A DNA stretch of 64,000 nt from Litoditis marina (Eukaryota > Nematoda > Chromadorea > Rhabditida > Rhabditidae). The notes under the pieces were generated by a model that saw nothing but the letters and a program-made list of their open reading frames with translations, had not been told where the DNA came from and ran no database searches. This document shows positions 10,898 to 24,800 of the stretch, in pieces. The stretch lies in NCBI GenBank assembly GCA_964036275.1, contig OZ038434.1, positions 40,137,279 to 40,201,278 of the forward strand, in the 5' to 3' direction. Made by a program: the position numbers and the translations under genes. Numbering within the stretch: the stretch's first letter is position 1; each line of letters opens with the position of its first letter.

Positions 10898-13854
10898 GTG
10901 AGATCTGTTCGCATACAATACAAACTATGCTTATTGATTCATTAGATTGGTCTAAACGAAGGCGAAATGAGCGATGCTATTTCTCATACCAAGAATCACA
11001 AGAACCTTCTTCTCAAGATTCTTCATCCCGGTTCAAAATTTCAAACTCGATTGACATGATTTTGAGACAACGCGAGTTCAGGCACGTCCGACAGACTATT
11101 GAAGTTGACATAATTGTTTGGTATAGTTTGTTCCACCCACTTATAACCTTCTACAGTAATCTGCCATCTCTTCCAGGTCAAAGTTTGGTATATTAGCGTA
11201 TTCAGAAGTCCTCAAAATGTTGATAGTGTCTTCTGCATGTTGACTACTACTGACTCTGAAAATTTAAAACCAAAGTATTGACTTTTTCATTAGAAAACAC
11301 CCCCTTGAATAATTGACGGATTACTGTAGGAGTACATCGATTGGTGAAACAGACAATAGAATCCTGGATGAAAAATGTGAAAGGCGAAAGAATCAGACGT
11401 GCCAGCGTACTACAATTGGCGGAAGCGACAGCGTCATTTCAAAAAGAAACTGACTTCGCACGTACCTGAAGGGGTGCATGTACATTGGAGGCGAGGTCTT
11501 TCACATCAGAGGCCGTACTCTTCAACATCCCAGCCTTTTAATTCAAACATGCGTTCCCACCAACATACGCTATTTTCTGTTCTCACTCCCCTTGAAAATA
11601 CAAGTGCCGCAAAATAGTGCGTGAAACTTAGAGACTCCGGATGGATGATGGAAGCTGTTCCGGCAAACGTAGATACGTATCAACTCAGAAGCGATAGCAA
11701 TTCTTCGTCAACCTGCTTGCGTAGTACACAGCGACAACTGACGTATACAGTACTTTCCTAACCTTCTGATCAGATCTTCTTGATAGTAAATAACCGGCGT
11801 GTTATGGCTACCGCAGAGTCAATCACGCTAATTTTTTCCGACTCGACGGCTACAAAAGCGAAAGAGGGTGCAGGTGAATGAGACCTCAGGCAGCCTGCGT
11901 CTCTTTTATTTGCACACTATCCCGTCAGGACTGCTTAAAAAATGGCTGGGAACTGTCTCAAAGAATACTTTTCTGAGTTTCTAAACAAATCGACTCAACG
12001 ATGTATAGTTCCAGTCATTCTCACTGAGACTTGGGCAGCTTTTCAACAACTTTTCAAAGTTTTTTTTTTCACTTTGCTGAAGTTTTTCGATGGAATAAAC
12101 GTTAATTTGAGCAGTTGATCATCCTTGTTACAGCACGTGGGTGGAATGAACTTTCAGAGAGAAATCGTTTCCATTAAAAATATATTCATTCAAAATTAAA
12201 TTTCCACGCTGCCAAACTCTCAGTGGGAATGACCGGAACTATACCTCATTTAGAAATTGACGTCACTAAACGAAGCAATTACTTGTCTTCCTCATAAACC
12301 TTGTCTCCATACTCTCTAGGGACGAGAACCGAAACATGACCAGTTCTAATTTCGAGATTGGTTTCTGTTTTCTGATTGAAAACTTCATAATTTCTTCCTC
12401 TTTTTGTCTGAGAGTTCTAAAATACATTATTTGTGGTTATTCAAAAGGCTTTTAATCAAAACACATACTTTGTCCTGTTTTTTCATGAGTTTTGTGTGAA
12501 ATACGTAGTTTGACGTTTGGTGCCACGGTATCGAAGTTTCACTTCGGAAGAAACTATGAATTCAGGGTTTTTCGTATGCTTTACGTGAGCATAAATCTGA
12601 ACAGATTGGAGGACTTTCCATGTGTTTTGTTAAAAAGGGTTTCCTATTTCAGTATTATTCTTATCTTGGCAGCTTTCCAATTAACCACCAATTTACCGAC
12701 GGTATTAGATTTTAAACTAACCTAATTTCACCTGGTACGAGCATTTCCAGTAGTAATTGAATAATTGTAGGTCAACAATTCACTACTTCAAAATTTTGCA
12801 ATTTTGAAACGTATAGAAAACGGGGAGAATTCTGAGTCTCATACTTTTTGCGGGTTTCTCGAAGCTTTCATTCAAATAGCTCATATCCCTCCAGCCACCC
12901 TGCGTCTTCTCAAACCTTTGCTGTTTCCTTGTTCTCACTTCGCTGGGATACACCTACCGCGAAATAGTACGCAAAGCGAGAGACGCAGGATGGGATTAAA
13001 ATGTCCTTCAAATCTATCCCGCTTCCTCATTGATAGTAGTATGATGCGTTTCGTCTACGTTTCAAAGTTCCCATGTGTATAATCGAGTCAGGCATATCTG
13101 AGTTGCAATCTGATCTGCAATATCTTTGTCTGATGAGCAAGTGCCACATTCTCGGAATGTAGATGAAAAGATGAACTAAGAGATGTAGTCTTATTTATTC
13201 AACAATTTTCGAACAACGCCTTGAACGACTCGCCACCAAACTACAATAATAATTCGCGCACAGGAACGCCACACCAAACCACGTGGAAAATCACGTGTTG
13301 CATCGCAGGTAAATCTATCTATCTATGTAACTATCTATCTATATATCTACCGCCATGAAATCCTGCGTTTTCTATGCCGACTCGAATAGATCAAAAACCT
13401 GAGTACGTATGTTGTATGTTGCAACATCCCGATCTGCGTATCTCGATTCGCCTCACTGTTTCGCATGACTGTATCCCGACGTGATGTTATAGAGCAGAAA
13501 CACAGCGTGCCTTTGAGGAGACGCAAGATGGGTTAAAAATGTCAGAATGTTGTATACTAGAAGTCCATTGAATAGTAACGTTCAGTTAGCATTCTGATAA
13601 GGGATCGTGCACGTTTCGGAGTTCTGCTGTGTTAATCATGTTTCACGTGACTGTGAAATTGACTACCAGTACAGAATACGCACTCTGATCACCTGACGCT
13701 GACTGTTTTTAGTGTTTGCAAGCAAAATTGCAAGGAAACGGGGTGTTGTAATGCTTTCTCAGTGGTAATTTGAGATGTGCGGAGGTGTCATTGTAGGCAG
13801 TTGACTCAACATACTTGGGCAGAAATCATATGATTGTTTGGTCTCGTTTTTTAT

Positions 13855-14080
13855 CCTCCCCCCCCCCCCTTTCTCTCCCTGTTCCTCTCTCTTTTTCTCT
13901 CTCCCTCTCTCTCTATCTCTCTCTTCTTTCTCATATCTCCGCTCTCTCTCACTGTTTATGTCACTTTCGTTCTTTCTCGCTTCCTTTAGCGGCCTCTCTT
14001 TCGCATCCTACCTCTCTCCTTTCTTGTTTCTTTCTCTCTCGCCACACCCTCTCTTTCCTTCCCCTCCCTCCTCCCATAGA
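13855..14080. repeat. CT-rich low-complexity tract
   Basis: Long pyrimidine runs of CTCTC and poly-C. Both the Ser/Leu/Pro frames on plus and the Arg/Glu/Lys frames on minus are composition artefacts. Confidence 0.85.
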
Positions 14081-14329
14081 ACACGCATAACTCACCGAAG
14101 TACAAGTTTTTTGAGTAACCCCATGTTTTCCACACGTTTAAAGTGAATACCATGTAATAAGTAGTGAACATAATCTCATTCAAAATGAGCAAAGTTGTTT
14201 TTCGTGAAAGTGATGTCGTTTTGCTCTGCTCGCAACATGATTTAAAGTGTGCTGACCAGCTGGTCCGAGCCCGCTAATGAGAAACCAGCCGGGCTGTACT
14301 AGACGGAGTTTCAATTTCAAAGAGGGTCC

Positions 14330-14860
14330 ATGCACCTCTCTCTCTTGCTTCTTTTCCTTCTACGTCTCTCTTTTCTATTTTTTTCTCCGCTCAATCTGTC
14401 TCTGTCTGTCTCTCTTCCTCTTTCTTTCTTCCTCGTTATCTGGATCAGTCTATCTTTCTTTCTCTCTCCACCGTTCTCTTCTTCTGTTGTTTTCGTGCTT
14501 GCTCTTTTTCTCTATTTCTTTCGCTCTCTCTTCTTCTCTTAGTCTTTCTCGATGACTCTCTTCATCTGCTTTCTGTTGCTCTCACACCCCTTCAATCTCT
14601 CCTCTCTCTCATTCTCTATCTCACAATGTCCCTCTCTCTTCTCTTCAGTGCACAACTATCGCTTTTCATGAGAACATCTTATGAGGTACCTCGTTAGAAA
14701 ACTTTATAATTTTCTCTCTCTTTCTAACCCCCCCCCCCCCTTCCCCCCCCTCTCTCACTTTCTCCCTCTCCCCCCCCCCCCTCTCTCCCCCCCTAGCCCT
14801 CTCTCTCTCTTTCTCTCTCTTTCTCTCTCCTTCTCTCTCTTTCTCTCTCTCTCTCTCTTC
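14330..14860. repeat. CT-rich low-complexity tract
   Basis: A second pyrimidine tract with C homopolymers near 14730-14790. No coding evidence. Confidence 0.85.
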
Positions 14861-15474
14861 CACCAATTTCCTATCACTTACACATTTAGCGCGTAATCCT
14901 CTGTTGCATAGTACCCCATTTTATAGCATCTTAATGTGAATTCTAGTCTCGTCTGAATAATGTGATTTCACGAAAAATCAGAATAGTGTCTTCTGAGAAA
15001 TACAGCATACTTCTAGAACGTGTACTTTGCTCACGTTTCACCTAAAAATTGCACGTACTTCTAGTATAAGCAACTTTTGAGTGAATTAGTCGAGTTGCAA
15101 TCAAAAGTTATAGTAGAATTTCGACTAACACTCAGAGGGTAACGGGATCAAACTACAAACCCAGAATATTATGAAAGAGAAGATCACATTTGTCTACTTC
15201 TTCCAGAGCTATCCCCGAAGATTTACATTTTGTTTGATTTCACAACAAGAAGCGGATGGCGAGATTAAATTGGGTTTCAGAAATTGTTGCCATCAAAGCT
15301 CGGCTCTGAATTGGTCTTCCAAATTGTGACAAATGTGAGAATGAAAGAGAGTAAGATAAAACCCAAGACGAGAGGTGTTAAAACCATTGCTGTGTTTGTA
15401 GTTTGATACCCTTCTTTTCTATGCTGTACTACAACTGAGATAAGGTCTCCCGTGCTTCTTTTATACTTGTATGA

Positions 15475-16135
15475 ATGAATGAATGAATTTATTACGCAAG
15501 TAAAGCGTGTGATAAAAAAAATATGGTAAGGAGGCAAACAAATTTGAACATGTCAAACAGTACGAATGGAACACGAAGAGATATAACGAAGGGATATACT
15601 ATACGGAAACATATGTAACATACGGTACATAAAGGAATGGAATAGTAAAAGTTACGGTGTAGGCAGTCAGTAAATACAGTACAGATCTCACAATATTATG
15701 ATGATACTATTCGTTTTAACCCTGCAACTGAAAATGGCAACTTCTTCTTTTTGGTCAGTTTCAAGTATTTTGAACCTGCTCGCACGGAGAAAAACTGCTG
15801 ACGCAGTTTTGTTTTTGGTATAGGAAAACTCAGTTTAGTGTTCGCTCCTCTTGTTCTAGAGTTCGAGAAAGTATAAAAATTACACGGTTTCAAACCTATC
15901 TGACCAGTTAAGATTTTGTGCACCATGACCAAATCAAATGTATCTCTACGAATCAGAGATTTCAGGCCAAGTATTCTATTTCTTACTTCAGATGAAGGTA
16001 CTTTACAATAAGTGTAGCCACCTTTCCTCATGAACAACTTCCTAGTGAAATCGTTTTGCACAGATTCTAGTGCTTTTACAGCACCCTTATCTGAATTAAA
16101 TACAGTATGTTGTCCTATCACTCTGTGTTTGTATT
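15475..16135 (-). mobile_element. 5'-truncated non-LTR retrotransposon (LINE) relic
   Basis: On the minus strand, 15696-16121 encodes the C-terminal tail that follows reverse transcriptase in CR1/T1/RTE-like LINEs: VQNDFTRKLF, then RNRILGLKSLIRRDTFDLV and KILTGQ. The open frame ends at 15696 and is followed by a 3' UTR that ends in an ATTC-type tetramer repeat (about 15475-15492), as in the 3' ends of such elements. There is no endonuclease or RT core, so this is a dead-on-arrival 5'-truncated copy. Confidence 0.72.
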
Positions 16136-18205
16136 TTGATCCGTGTGGTTTCCGTTCGAAACTAGTACATCACGGCATGTTTTGAGATCAAACTACAAAC
16201 TTCGAATGTCTAACCCCCTTAGACATTTAAATCACAGGTTGCTCGTAAATTGATGGAATAAAACACTGGCGACGACATGTGGTCACTTGCTTGATCTGTG
16301 ACTCGTCTGCTTCTCTCACTGCAAAACACTCTCTCGCGCGTAATGAATGAGCTTATATTGTGGTGAAACAACTGAACTCTGCCAGACAACTTCCGCCTGG
16401 AACCGAAATAAATCGGGAATAAGTTATAATAATAATAATAACATAAAGTTACTAATTTAATCACTAATAATTGAATAATCTATGTTATTCTATTCTTTCC
16501 AATCTAGAGTTCGAGGTTGAGCTCAGATAGGAAGTGACCAAATCTCCGTTGTACTTTGATCTCCAAACAAGTCGTTGTTCGACCGAAAAGCAACGGGATC
16601 AAACTACAAAAACAGCGCGGAACGGTAACATTCACGTTTAAAACGGCCTAGAAGTTTCATGTTCGTACTGTAGGAGTCTTATTCGGAATGAAAAAGACTA
16701 TAGTTGTTTGTGTCTCAGACCCAACACAAACTATTTCATTTCAATGTTTTCAACCCTCACCAGAAAATTATTTGGCAGAGAGCAATCTTTTAAAGGCACT
16801 ATACACAGCATAACTCTTGAAGATTGGATAATCTGTAGTCTTTAGCCAATGGGTTCCTTTTTCATAACCGAATGAAATATTATTATTTTTGAAGTTAGGT
16901 TGCTGTGTCAGCATCCACAGAACATAAATAATACCTCTGTTGCACATGATCTTCCTCCAAAGTGTTAAGAAAAAGAGAAAGGAGAAGGGGGTCATAATGC
17001 CCTCAGCAGTTGCCTCTGATGATTCCATAGACACGTCAACCTTAATTGACACCTATACGGTGTCCTTTGCTCAACCCAGTTGTGCAGTTTGATTCCGTTG
17101 ATTTTGATCTACATTTATGATAAATATAGTGTGTATAGAGCTTGAACTATGACTCAGTTATGATCATTCTCTGTATCTGACTCCAGACTATAGTTCACAT
17201 CGTTCCTACTCACACTCCTACAGTAATAATATGAAACCTTGAGTCTGTATAAATGACGTGAACATTATCGGAGATGCTTACAATTTATACATTCGGATAT
17301 ATTTAGCTATAAAACACGAGTATCCGAACAATTTAAAACAAAGTTGAGGTTTGTACTGGAAAAAGCGAAAGTTCACTGTAGGAGTGTAAGTAGGAATGAT
17401 GGCGACTTTTTCCATGAACATTCTAGCTTAAACTTAGTCAAAAATACTCCAGAACACTTTTTTGCAGCATTTACGTGATTGAAACAGACGGAAATTTTGA
17501 AAGTTCAGTAGGAGTCATCCCAGTTTTCTATGGTTTCAAAAACGAGAACTGGGACGAAATTGCAGCAGACTCTCTCTCCAAACCCGGAAATCAAATCGAA
17601 CTGTTTTCAACTGAAATGTCCATTCAGTTCTGATTAATACTAAATCTTGTTTATCCCACTTCTGTCAGTGTTCCAATGATGTATGCATTGAGAAATGAGC
17701 GGTCACTAGCCCCCCCCCCCCCCAGTCTGAGTTTTCATGAAAATGACCTTTCGTTAATTTTCAGTAAATCTACTAAAATTTCGTGAACTAAAAACTGTAA
17801 ACTGAATAAAACTAGGGTAATTCACAAAGAAAACTGGAAAAATTGAAAAAAGTTTTCCTGGTAAATTACATAGTTTTCACTAAAAAAGACCTCAACTTAC
17901 TCAACTCTCGATTTATTATCATTTTCTTGTTGTTGTATTCTTTCTTTAATGGTTTTATGTCAAATTTGATTTCAAATTTTGATATCTAGATTTGAAATAG
18001 GTCAACCTTAGTTGGGACAATTTTCAGAGCCAGTCACAAGATAACAGCCAAATAAACGATTTTGATAATAGTTCGATCTCTGAAGATGTGAAATGTAAAC
18101 TAGTAAGCTTGAAATATTGAACTAGTAAACTTGTAAACTCTTTCAATCCTGATTCGGAATTTGAAAAAAGTTGTGTGTAAGCATTTGAGATCAGTACCTG
18201 CTCAG

Positions 18206-18305
18206 TTGAAGAAGGACGATTATGTGGTCCAGTCGCAACAATTCAGTACTTTAAACTGCAACAAATTTTTCAATAGCAGTTTAAAGGACCGTTGTCTGCT
18301 TTAAA
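18206..18305. mobile_element. Partial TTAA-flanked palindromic MITE
   Basis: Matches one arm and the centre of the family seen at 28672, 32514, 39908 and 57481 (GAAGGACGATTATGTGGTCC). The outer part of the second arm is missing. Confidence 0.7.
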
Positions 18306-18872
18306 CGTTCGGAATACGTCTCTACTGTTATTTTTTCTTACTGAAGACACTACTGAATGGAATACATAAAATATTTGTTATGTTCGAGTTCACCAGTTCA
18401 CCTTCAGTGATTCCCGACCCAAATCAGCTGTCACGACAATTGCTTCCAGCTCAATGGTGTACATAGTTCAAAAAACGTCTGGACAAACTAACATGACTCA
18501 TTTTCGCATTTCGTTGACTTTCAATTTTTTTCTGAAACGTAATTGACAACTTTGTAGACTAGAAAAGGACTGAGTAGTTTATTTTTTATTCTTGTGAAAA
18601 CATTGTAGGTTTTCAAGAGATTCCCACTATATTTGTTGTTTCTGCTACAACTCGAAACCACAATCAAACTTCTTACCTGATTAACATTGTATACCTTTCT
18701 CTCAAATGTGTCACAATCGACCACGTGAACTACAGTAAATTTTTGCAATAAGCTCACATGCTTCCACATTTGATTTTCTGATTTTTCGTTCACATGACTA
18801 CATTGTTTGCTCAGGAATTCACGTGATAGCTTCTTCATTTCATCTTCTCACCAATTATTGTACCCATTGAGA

Positions 18873-21800
18873 ATGCCCACATCCACTCCGCCACAGTACG
18901 ACAAGTACATCTACGGGAACACGTATCCGGGCGAGACCAAATCCCCGCCACATGGGACCACCCATGTCGAGACCACCCACGAAGAAGAGGACATCCGGGT
19001 GCGGATAGCCGAGAAGGGTCGGACATTCATGGACAACACGACCGCGCACGGCGCGAAGCGGATTCTTATCGCGCACAACCCAATCAGTCGATACTTCTGG
19101 ATCCTGTTGTTTATCATTGGGGTGTCCGCGTTCTCATTCGTCACGTTCACACTGGTCAACAAGTATAGGGAACACGAGAAAATTACGTCCATTTCGGTGA
19201 GTTGCGGTGGTGGATCGACTGATATATTCACCTGCAAGCATGTGATAGGCAAGAGTAGGAAACACTATCAAAGTAGGATACAAAAAACATTCATAAACAA
19301 AAAGAATGGTCGGACATCAACGAACATCTTCAATAGGATCAATTGGATGTTGAGTTGAATGGCTTCGGAGAAAACGACAAGGATTAACGAAACAGGGTAT
19401 CTGACAGAATATAGTCTTTTCCATTCCTACTGAGACTTCTACAGTAAGATTTCGAAACTTCCAAGCCGTTTACTGTGATTGTTCGGTTTATCGAAATGGT
19501 CAAAAATATAAACAGTACAGAGCATTCAAAGATGAATGTGTTCGACTTCGAAAAAGAACAAATCTGAGGTGAGTTTTAGCAGTGAAACGACTGATGTAGG
19601 GGCACGGACCCCACATCAAAACACATATAAGCTTGACCTGCCTGGCACTGGAGGGTAGAAAACGGTTGATCAAACGGTACGAAACACTAACGGTTGAAGG
19701 AAAGATGGCAGAAAGAACTGTAAATATTTTCTACAGATGTGTCCAGCTCGGGCAGGGGAAATGCTCGCTGATATTGGTTTTGTGATCAAACATGGCGATT
19801 TCGGCTAACGATTGGGATTGTTAATCGAGTTAAAATCTTCGAGTTCACGAGTTTTCGAATCTTGGATAATTTTGAGATTCCGAGTTTTGAGTTCGACTTC
19901 AACAACGCCCTAGTGATGAATAAGCAGAACTAGGTCAAAATCACTTCAAACTTCGTAGAGGTTCATGAAACTTTTAGAGCTTCTCTGATGAGAGTGAATA
20001 AAAAGTTTTTCAGTTAAAATTCGACCACGTGGAGTTCCCGGCCATCACTTTCTGTAATTTGAATGCATACAAGAAGAGTCTGATCAATATGGTTCCATCC
20101 ATTCGAGATACGGTAAGAACCCCTGTTAATTAAACTCTCACAATTGTTTTGTTTACACTGATTTCTAGAGCTTTTTTCTTTAGTTGATCATAACATCAAA
20201 TGAACAATTGACAATAGAAAAAATTCATTGAACCAAAGTCCAAAGATTCAAAAACTGAACGTTTCAAGATCAGAGAAAGATAGAGAATACAGAACCTCAG
20301 AGCAAGCTTTTTTCCGAACACTTTTTTGTCATACCTGATTCGGATTCCGGTTATTGGAACTCAACAGAAGAGAATAAACATGGAAATGAATGGAATCAGT
20401 TAATCTCAAAATTAAATAAACTATTTTTTCATTCCAGATGGACGTCTACGACAATGCGAAGTCCCATAGTAAATCGGACGATGCGCGCAAGAAGCCCAAG
20501 TTCCGACGCAGACAGTTCTCGGCACAGGCGGCTGCCATGGTACGTATTTTATAGTCTGACTTTTAGTTTGACCTACGAAAGTTTTTTTGTAGTTTGATCC
20601 CCCCAGTTTGTAGCAGTTTGGTAGCGTTCTGTTATCAGCGCAGTTTTTTGTAGTTTGATCCGCCGATAATGTTCTGAGCACAGGCCGCCGCCATGGTATA
20701 GTCATTTGCATTCCTACAGATACTCCTACCGTATAATTTCAAACTTTTCAACGACGGCTCTCTTAAAAAGCAGAACTCAATTTTGCTGAAAGTTTTTCAG
20801 ACAATTTTTGTAATGTAGAATCAAAATCGAGTGTAATTCTCCAATCTTGAAGAGTGCCACCTCTACCGTGGAAAGTTGACTCACCATCCTATCGCGAATA
20901 AACTAATATATTATTATCATTATGTCGACACTTTCTCATTCAGGTAAAATCGCTGTTTGCTGAGGAGATTGAGGAGAGTGACAAGGAGCTGGAGAAACGG
21001 AAGTACACCGCTGCAGACAACAACGCGACCGACGGAAGGGGCTCCCGGTTGAAGCGACAGGTAAAGTTCCTTCCGTTCGCGGTGAGACTCCTTGATTGAC
21101 GTAGATGAACTCGAAAAGGTTGTACTAGAAGTCAGTTGAATAGTCACGTAAAGTTAGCATTCTAATGAGGAATCGTGTGCTTTGTTATTTCACGTTTCCA
21201 AGCTCTGTTGTGTTTAACATGTTTTACGTGACTGTGCGACTGACTAACAGTATAGCAATCTATTGCGATTCCTCGTAACAAACAGTGTTCCAAAATGTGT
21301 GCGATAAAGTTGAAGTTCACATTAGAAGTCATTTATTGAAAAGTTTGAACGAGTGATGTAGACATCCCAGTAGAAATGGTCTCGACTATATACTGAAATC
21401 ATAATATGACGTAGGAATGTTTATATGGGCCCGTACTCAGAAACGGTTTTTCTCTCACAACCTGCGTCTGCTCGCAACACACACTATTTCTCTACTCTCG
21501 CATCTCGTCGGGATACAAGTGCCGCTATATTGTGAAAAAGCGAGAGACACAGGATTAAATCTGTCATTTCTGTCCCATGATTCTGTGTTTGTAGTTTGGT
21601 TTCCCAGCTTCCTAGTTGTACGTAAAAAAGGTGAAAGCTGATCAAACTGCAACCCAGTGGTCACCCCAGAATCTTAAATGTTTGAAGGGCAATCAAATAA
21701 ACTTTTATTTCAATATTAATATCATTACAGGTGAACCTCCGCTACGAGGCAATCGAAGCCCATTGTAAGTGTGTGGGAAACGTGGACATGGAGTGTATTC

Positions 21801-24800
21801 GGTTCGAATCGCCGCCAACTGATGAGGTACTGTATTATTATGATTCTTATTATTACTATTAATATCATTATTATTAGCACTGCTGAAAGTTGTATTACTC
21901 AACTTTTTAATTTTGAACGACACATAAAGCGAGAAGAGCAACACAAAACTAGTTCTAATTGGCTGCCTGTTAACACATCAGAATACTTAACATCTTTTTT
22001 GAACATGTGAACAGAAAAGTTTTGTGCAAGCATAGGGAAAAAGAGAAAATGTGAGCTCTACATTTGCCAGTTGGTAGTTACTCCGTTGATTATTTGAATT
22101 TCACGGACTAAAGCAAAGCTATTTTTCAGAATTCCAAATGTGTCTGCACGTACGACCGTGACATGCTGGTGGCCTGGCCTTGTTTCAATATAAGGTACGA
22201 ATGCATTTATAACCTTATGCGTTTGACCTTCTTATAAAAAGGTAATGTTACGACTGTTCTTTAAAGTTCCACGCGAAACTTTGCAGAGGACAGTCTCAGA
22301 GGGAAACTTTGTAAGGCAGACCGAGTTTAGCCTACCATCCCCATCCGGCCAGGGAGCATTAGGGGAGGCTTCAACTTTTGTAGATATTCTACTACAAAAT
22401 TATCGCCTACGAAGGGATGAATGCATTGGCTGGGCAGTGGTGGGGATCGAACGAGTGACCCTTTAAGTGGTGGTTTCGCCACCATATATCCATTCTAAAT
22501 TAGATGGTTCCTTACCAACTGAGCCCCAATATTACAGTATCTGGTACGACCACGTGTGCCCGAGCTGTACCGAGAACGGATATTGTCAAATTTAAAATAG
22601 CCCCAATTCCAAACTACGTCCTAATCTTAAAATAGAATAGAATGTTTCTTCTTTATCCTTATTGTTTTACTTCTATTCTAGAATGTTCTTCGTTTCCCTA
22701 TTTTTAGTACTTTTACAGTATCTGGTACGACCACGTGTGTCCGTACTGTACTGAGGAGGGCTATTGTGAGGCGACCCTCTCCGACCCGGACCGCGAACCG
22801 GACGACTGGCCCTGCAAATGCAGAAATAGAACAGGGAACCTGGAAATTGAGGACGTGAGTCAATATATATATAGAGACCAAATCATCGTTGTAGTTTGAC
22901 CTCGCTGTACGCCGTTGTTCACGAACTTCGGCCGAAAAGCAGCGCGATCAAACTACAAACACCACGGAATAGCATAACATACACCGTATAGGCCTGCTTT
23001 AGAAAAAACGCAGCCTATAGTATTTTCATTTCTACCGAGACTCCTAAAGAATGATTATCAAACCTTCAGTTCGTTTAGAGTCTCTAAATAATGTCGAAAA
23101 GGTTGGAAATTCCCGTATTCAGTTGTGATTCCTTATTACAAGAACTATTCCATAACACAACGAAAAAGTTCGAACTCGTATTGAAAATTAGTCATTGGAG
23201 ATTACGAACATGTACTGTAGTGGTCTCGTTAGTGCTGAAAAGATCTATCTTACGTACTAAAATGTGTGGGTCATTAATTCGAAACATAAGCAAACTTGCA
23301 CGATATCAGCCAATAATACATGTTTGTGTAGTCTATTAGGATGCTACTGTTTTACTCACGTCATTCTATGAATAGAACTAGCGATTTTGTTCGTAACGCT
23401 CTCCTAACCCGCGAACTTTACTGTCGCCGTGTGTTTTAGATTGAGGGAAATCTACAAGACGTTAATGTATTTTGTGAACATGTTGGCTAGTGCTCAGACG
23501 TTTTCGATTTTTGTCTGTGTGGTTACGTCTATGTAAACTCTAAGAATTGTTGTCATTACTACCAGAGCTGCCTGGAGCTTGTTCGCTTTTTCTCTCCCTA
23601 TGAGTACTCTTTCGCGAGCTGTAGAAAGTTCGTTGGGTGCTGGGACGTTTCCGCACATGTGCTCCAAGAATGCAAACAAAATTTTCTGCGTTTTGTCGAT
23701 TTTCCACGTGGAACAGTTGATTACGTCGTATACGAAAGCAAAGCTTCTGTGTTGATATCGAACATTTTTTGAATAATGCGTGTGTACGCTAGAGAATCCC
23801 GGCACCTCAATCGCGTTCTGCGTCTCTCGCTGTGCCACACTATTTCGCGTGACTGTATCCGGGCGGGGTGTAAGAGCAGAGAAATAGCGCATGCTTGAGG
23901 AGACGCAGGATGTGATATATATGCCGGTATTCAGCTAGCGTACGGTCTCAGGAGTAATCAAAATTCGGAAATCTTGTTTTTCGTTATTTGTCGTGTGCTT
24001 TGAAGATGTATGCAGTACGCCTTGGTATTCTACCTGATGATAACGTGAGTGCAAACTAGAAACTAGATACTGAATGTTCTATGTTCTGAACTAATCCACA
24101 AATAACCTTCTTTTTCTGTTTAGTGTTTTGCTTGTTTTCAGCCATTGGAGATCAAATATGGATACAAAAAGGTGATCACAGTAGACTGTGCGTAGATATC
24201 ACGATATCATATCAGTAAACCGAACATATTTACGTGAAAACCATGAAAAATATTCGAAACGTGGAATTTTTATGTACGCGTCTTAGACGTGGCTATAATA
24301 TAAATGTATTTGCATGTTTAGCTCACGTTGTGGTTTCCCTAAATTAGAAAAGTGAAGAGAAAACAGATATTTCTCAGATGTAAGGATAAACGAGAGAATT
24401 GATTAAATATTGATATTTCACAAGTTAGCTAGAACCAAACCTAAAAACTCGACATGTTTTGTTAGGGTTAAGCAAACATTCATGTTAAATGGTTAACATT
24501 CACTACTAATCTCAACGTTGCACATAGTAGACACTTAGTTGGTTGATGTAGCACCTAAATCTATTCAACCACCGTAGTTCACATAAATCACGGAGTTCAA
24601 AATCAACTTTAGTACTAATAAAATTTTTCATTCATTTTCAGACACCATACTGCATTGGCAAAGAGCCGGTGAAGATCAGGAAACTTTGGGTAGAGGACGA
24701 ACCAACGACAACCACAACCACCACTACCACCACCAGTAAGCAACAGAAACATTGAAATTCACTGAAAGCACTACTCAGAACAGGTGTTCTTCACAGATTG

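Larger units (their letters stand above)
10898..18872. other. Repeat-filled interval upstream of the main degenerin gene
   Basis: No supported coding exon. It holds GAGACGCAG palindromic elements (about 11440-11640, 12870-13000, 13480-13540), a CTAT microsatellite near 13315-13350, CT-rich tracts, the LINE relic, TTTGTAGTTTGATC elements and CTACAGTA-type elements (about 17180-17400). If the upstream cassette is spliced to the channel gene, this is a 9-kb first intron. Confidence 0.55.

Noticed and set aside
11177..11281. Continuation of the DEG/ENaC cassette after an acceptor at 11176 (VKVWYIS..)
   Set aside because: It reaches a stop after about 34 codons and shows none of the FPAVT/FCN residues expected next in the family, so it is not called as an exon.
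13815..14192. Ser/Leu-rich and Arg/Glu-rich open frames
   Set aside because: Pure consequence of CT-rich low-complexity DNA.
15277..15393. A 36-codon minus-strand frame with one hydrophobic span (MVLTPLVLGFILLSF..)
   Set aside because: It lies between repeat elements with no splice partner, and the longer open frame enters the LINE tail. Composition alone is too weak to call a micropeptide.
16768..17052. 94-codon minus-strand open frame
   Set aside because: No domain, no splice partners and a repeat-rich context. It could be an old relic but cannot be supported.
18521..18838. 105-codon minus-strand frame next to the degenerin start
   Set aside because: It lies over the likely promoter of the degenerin gene and lacks recognisable motifs. 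It is AT-rich, as expected for chance openness.
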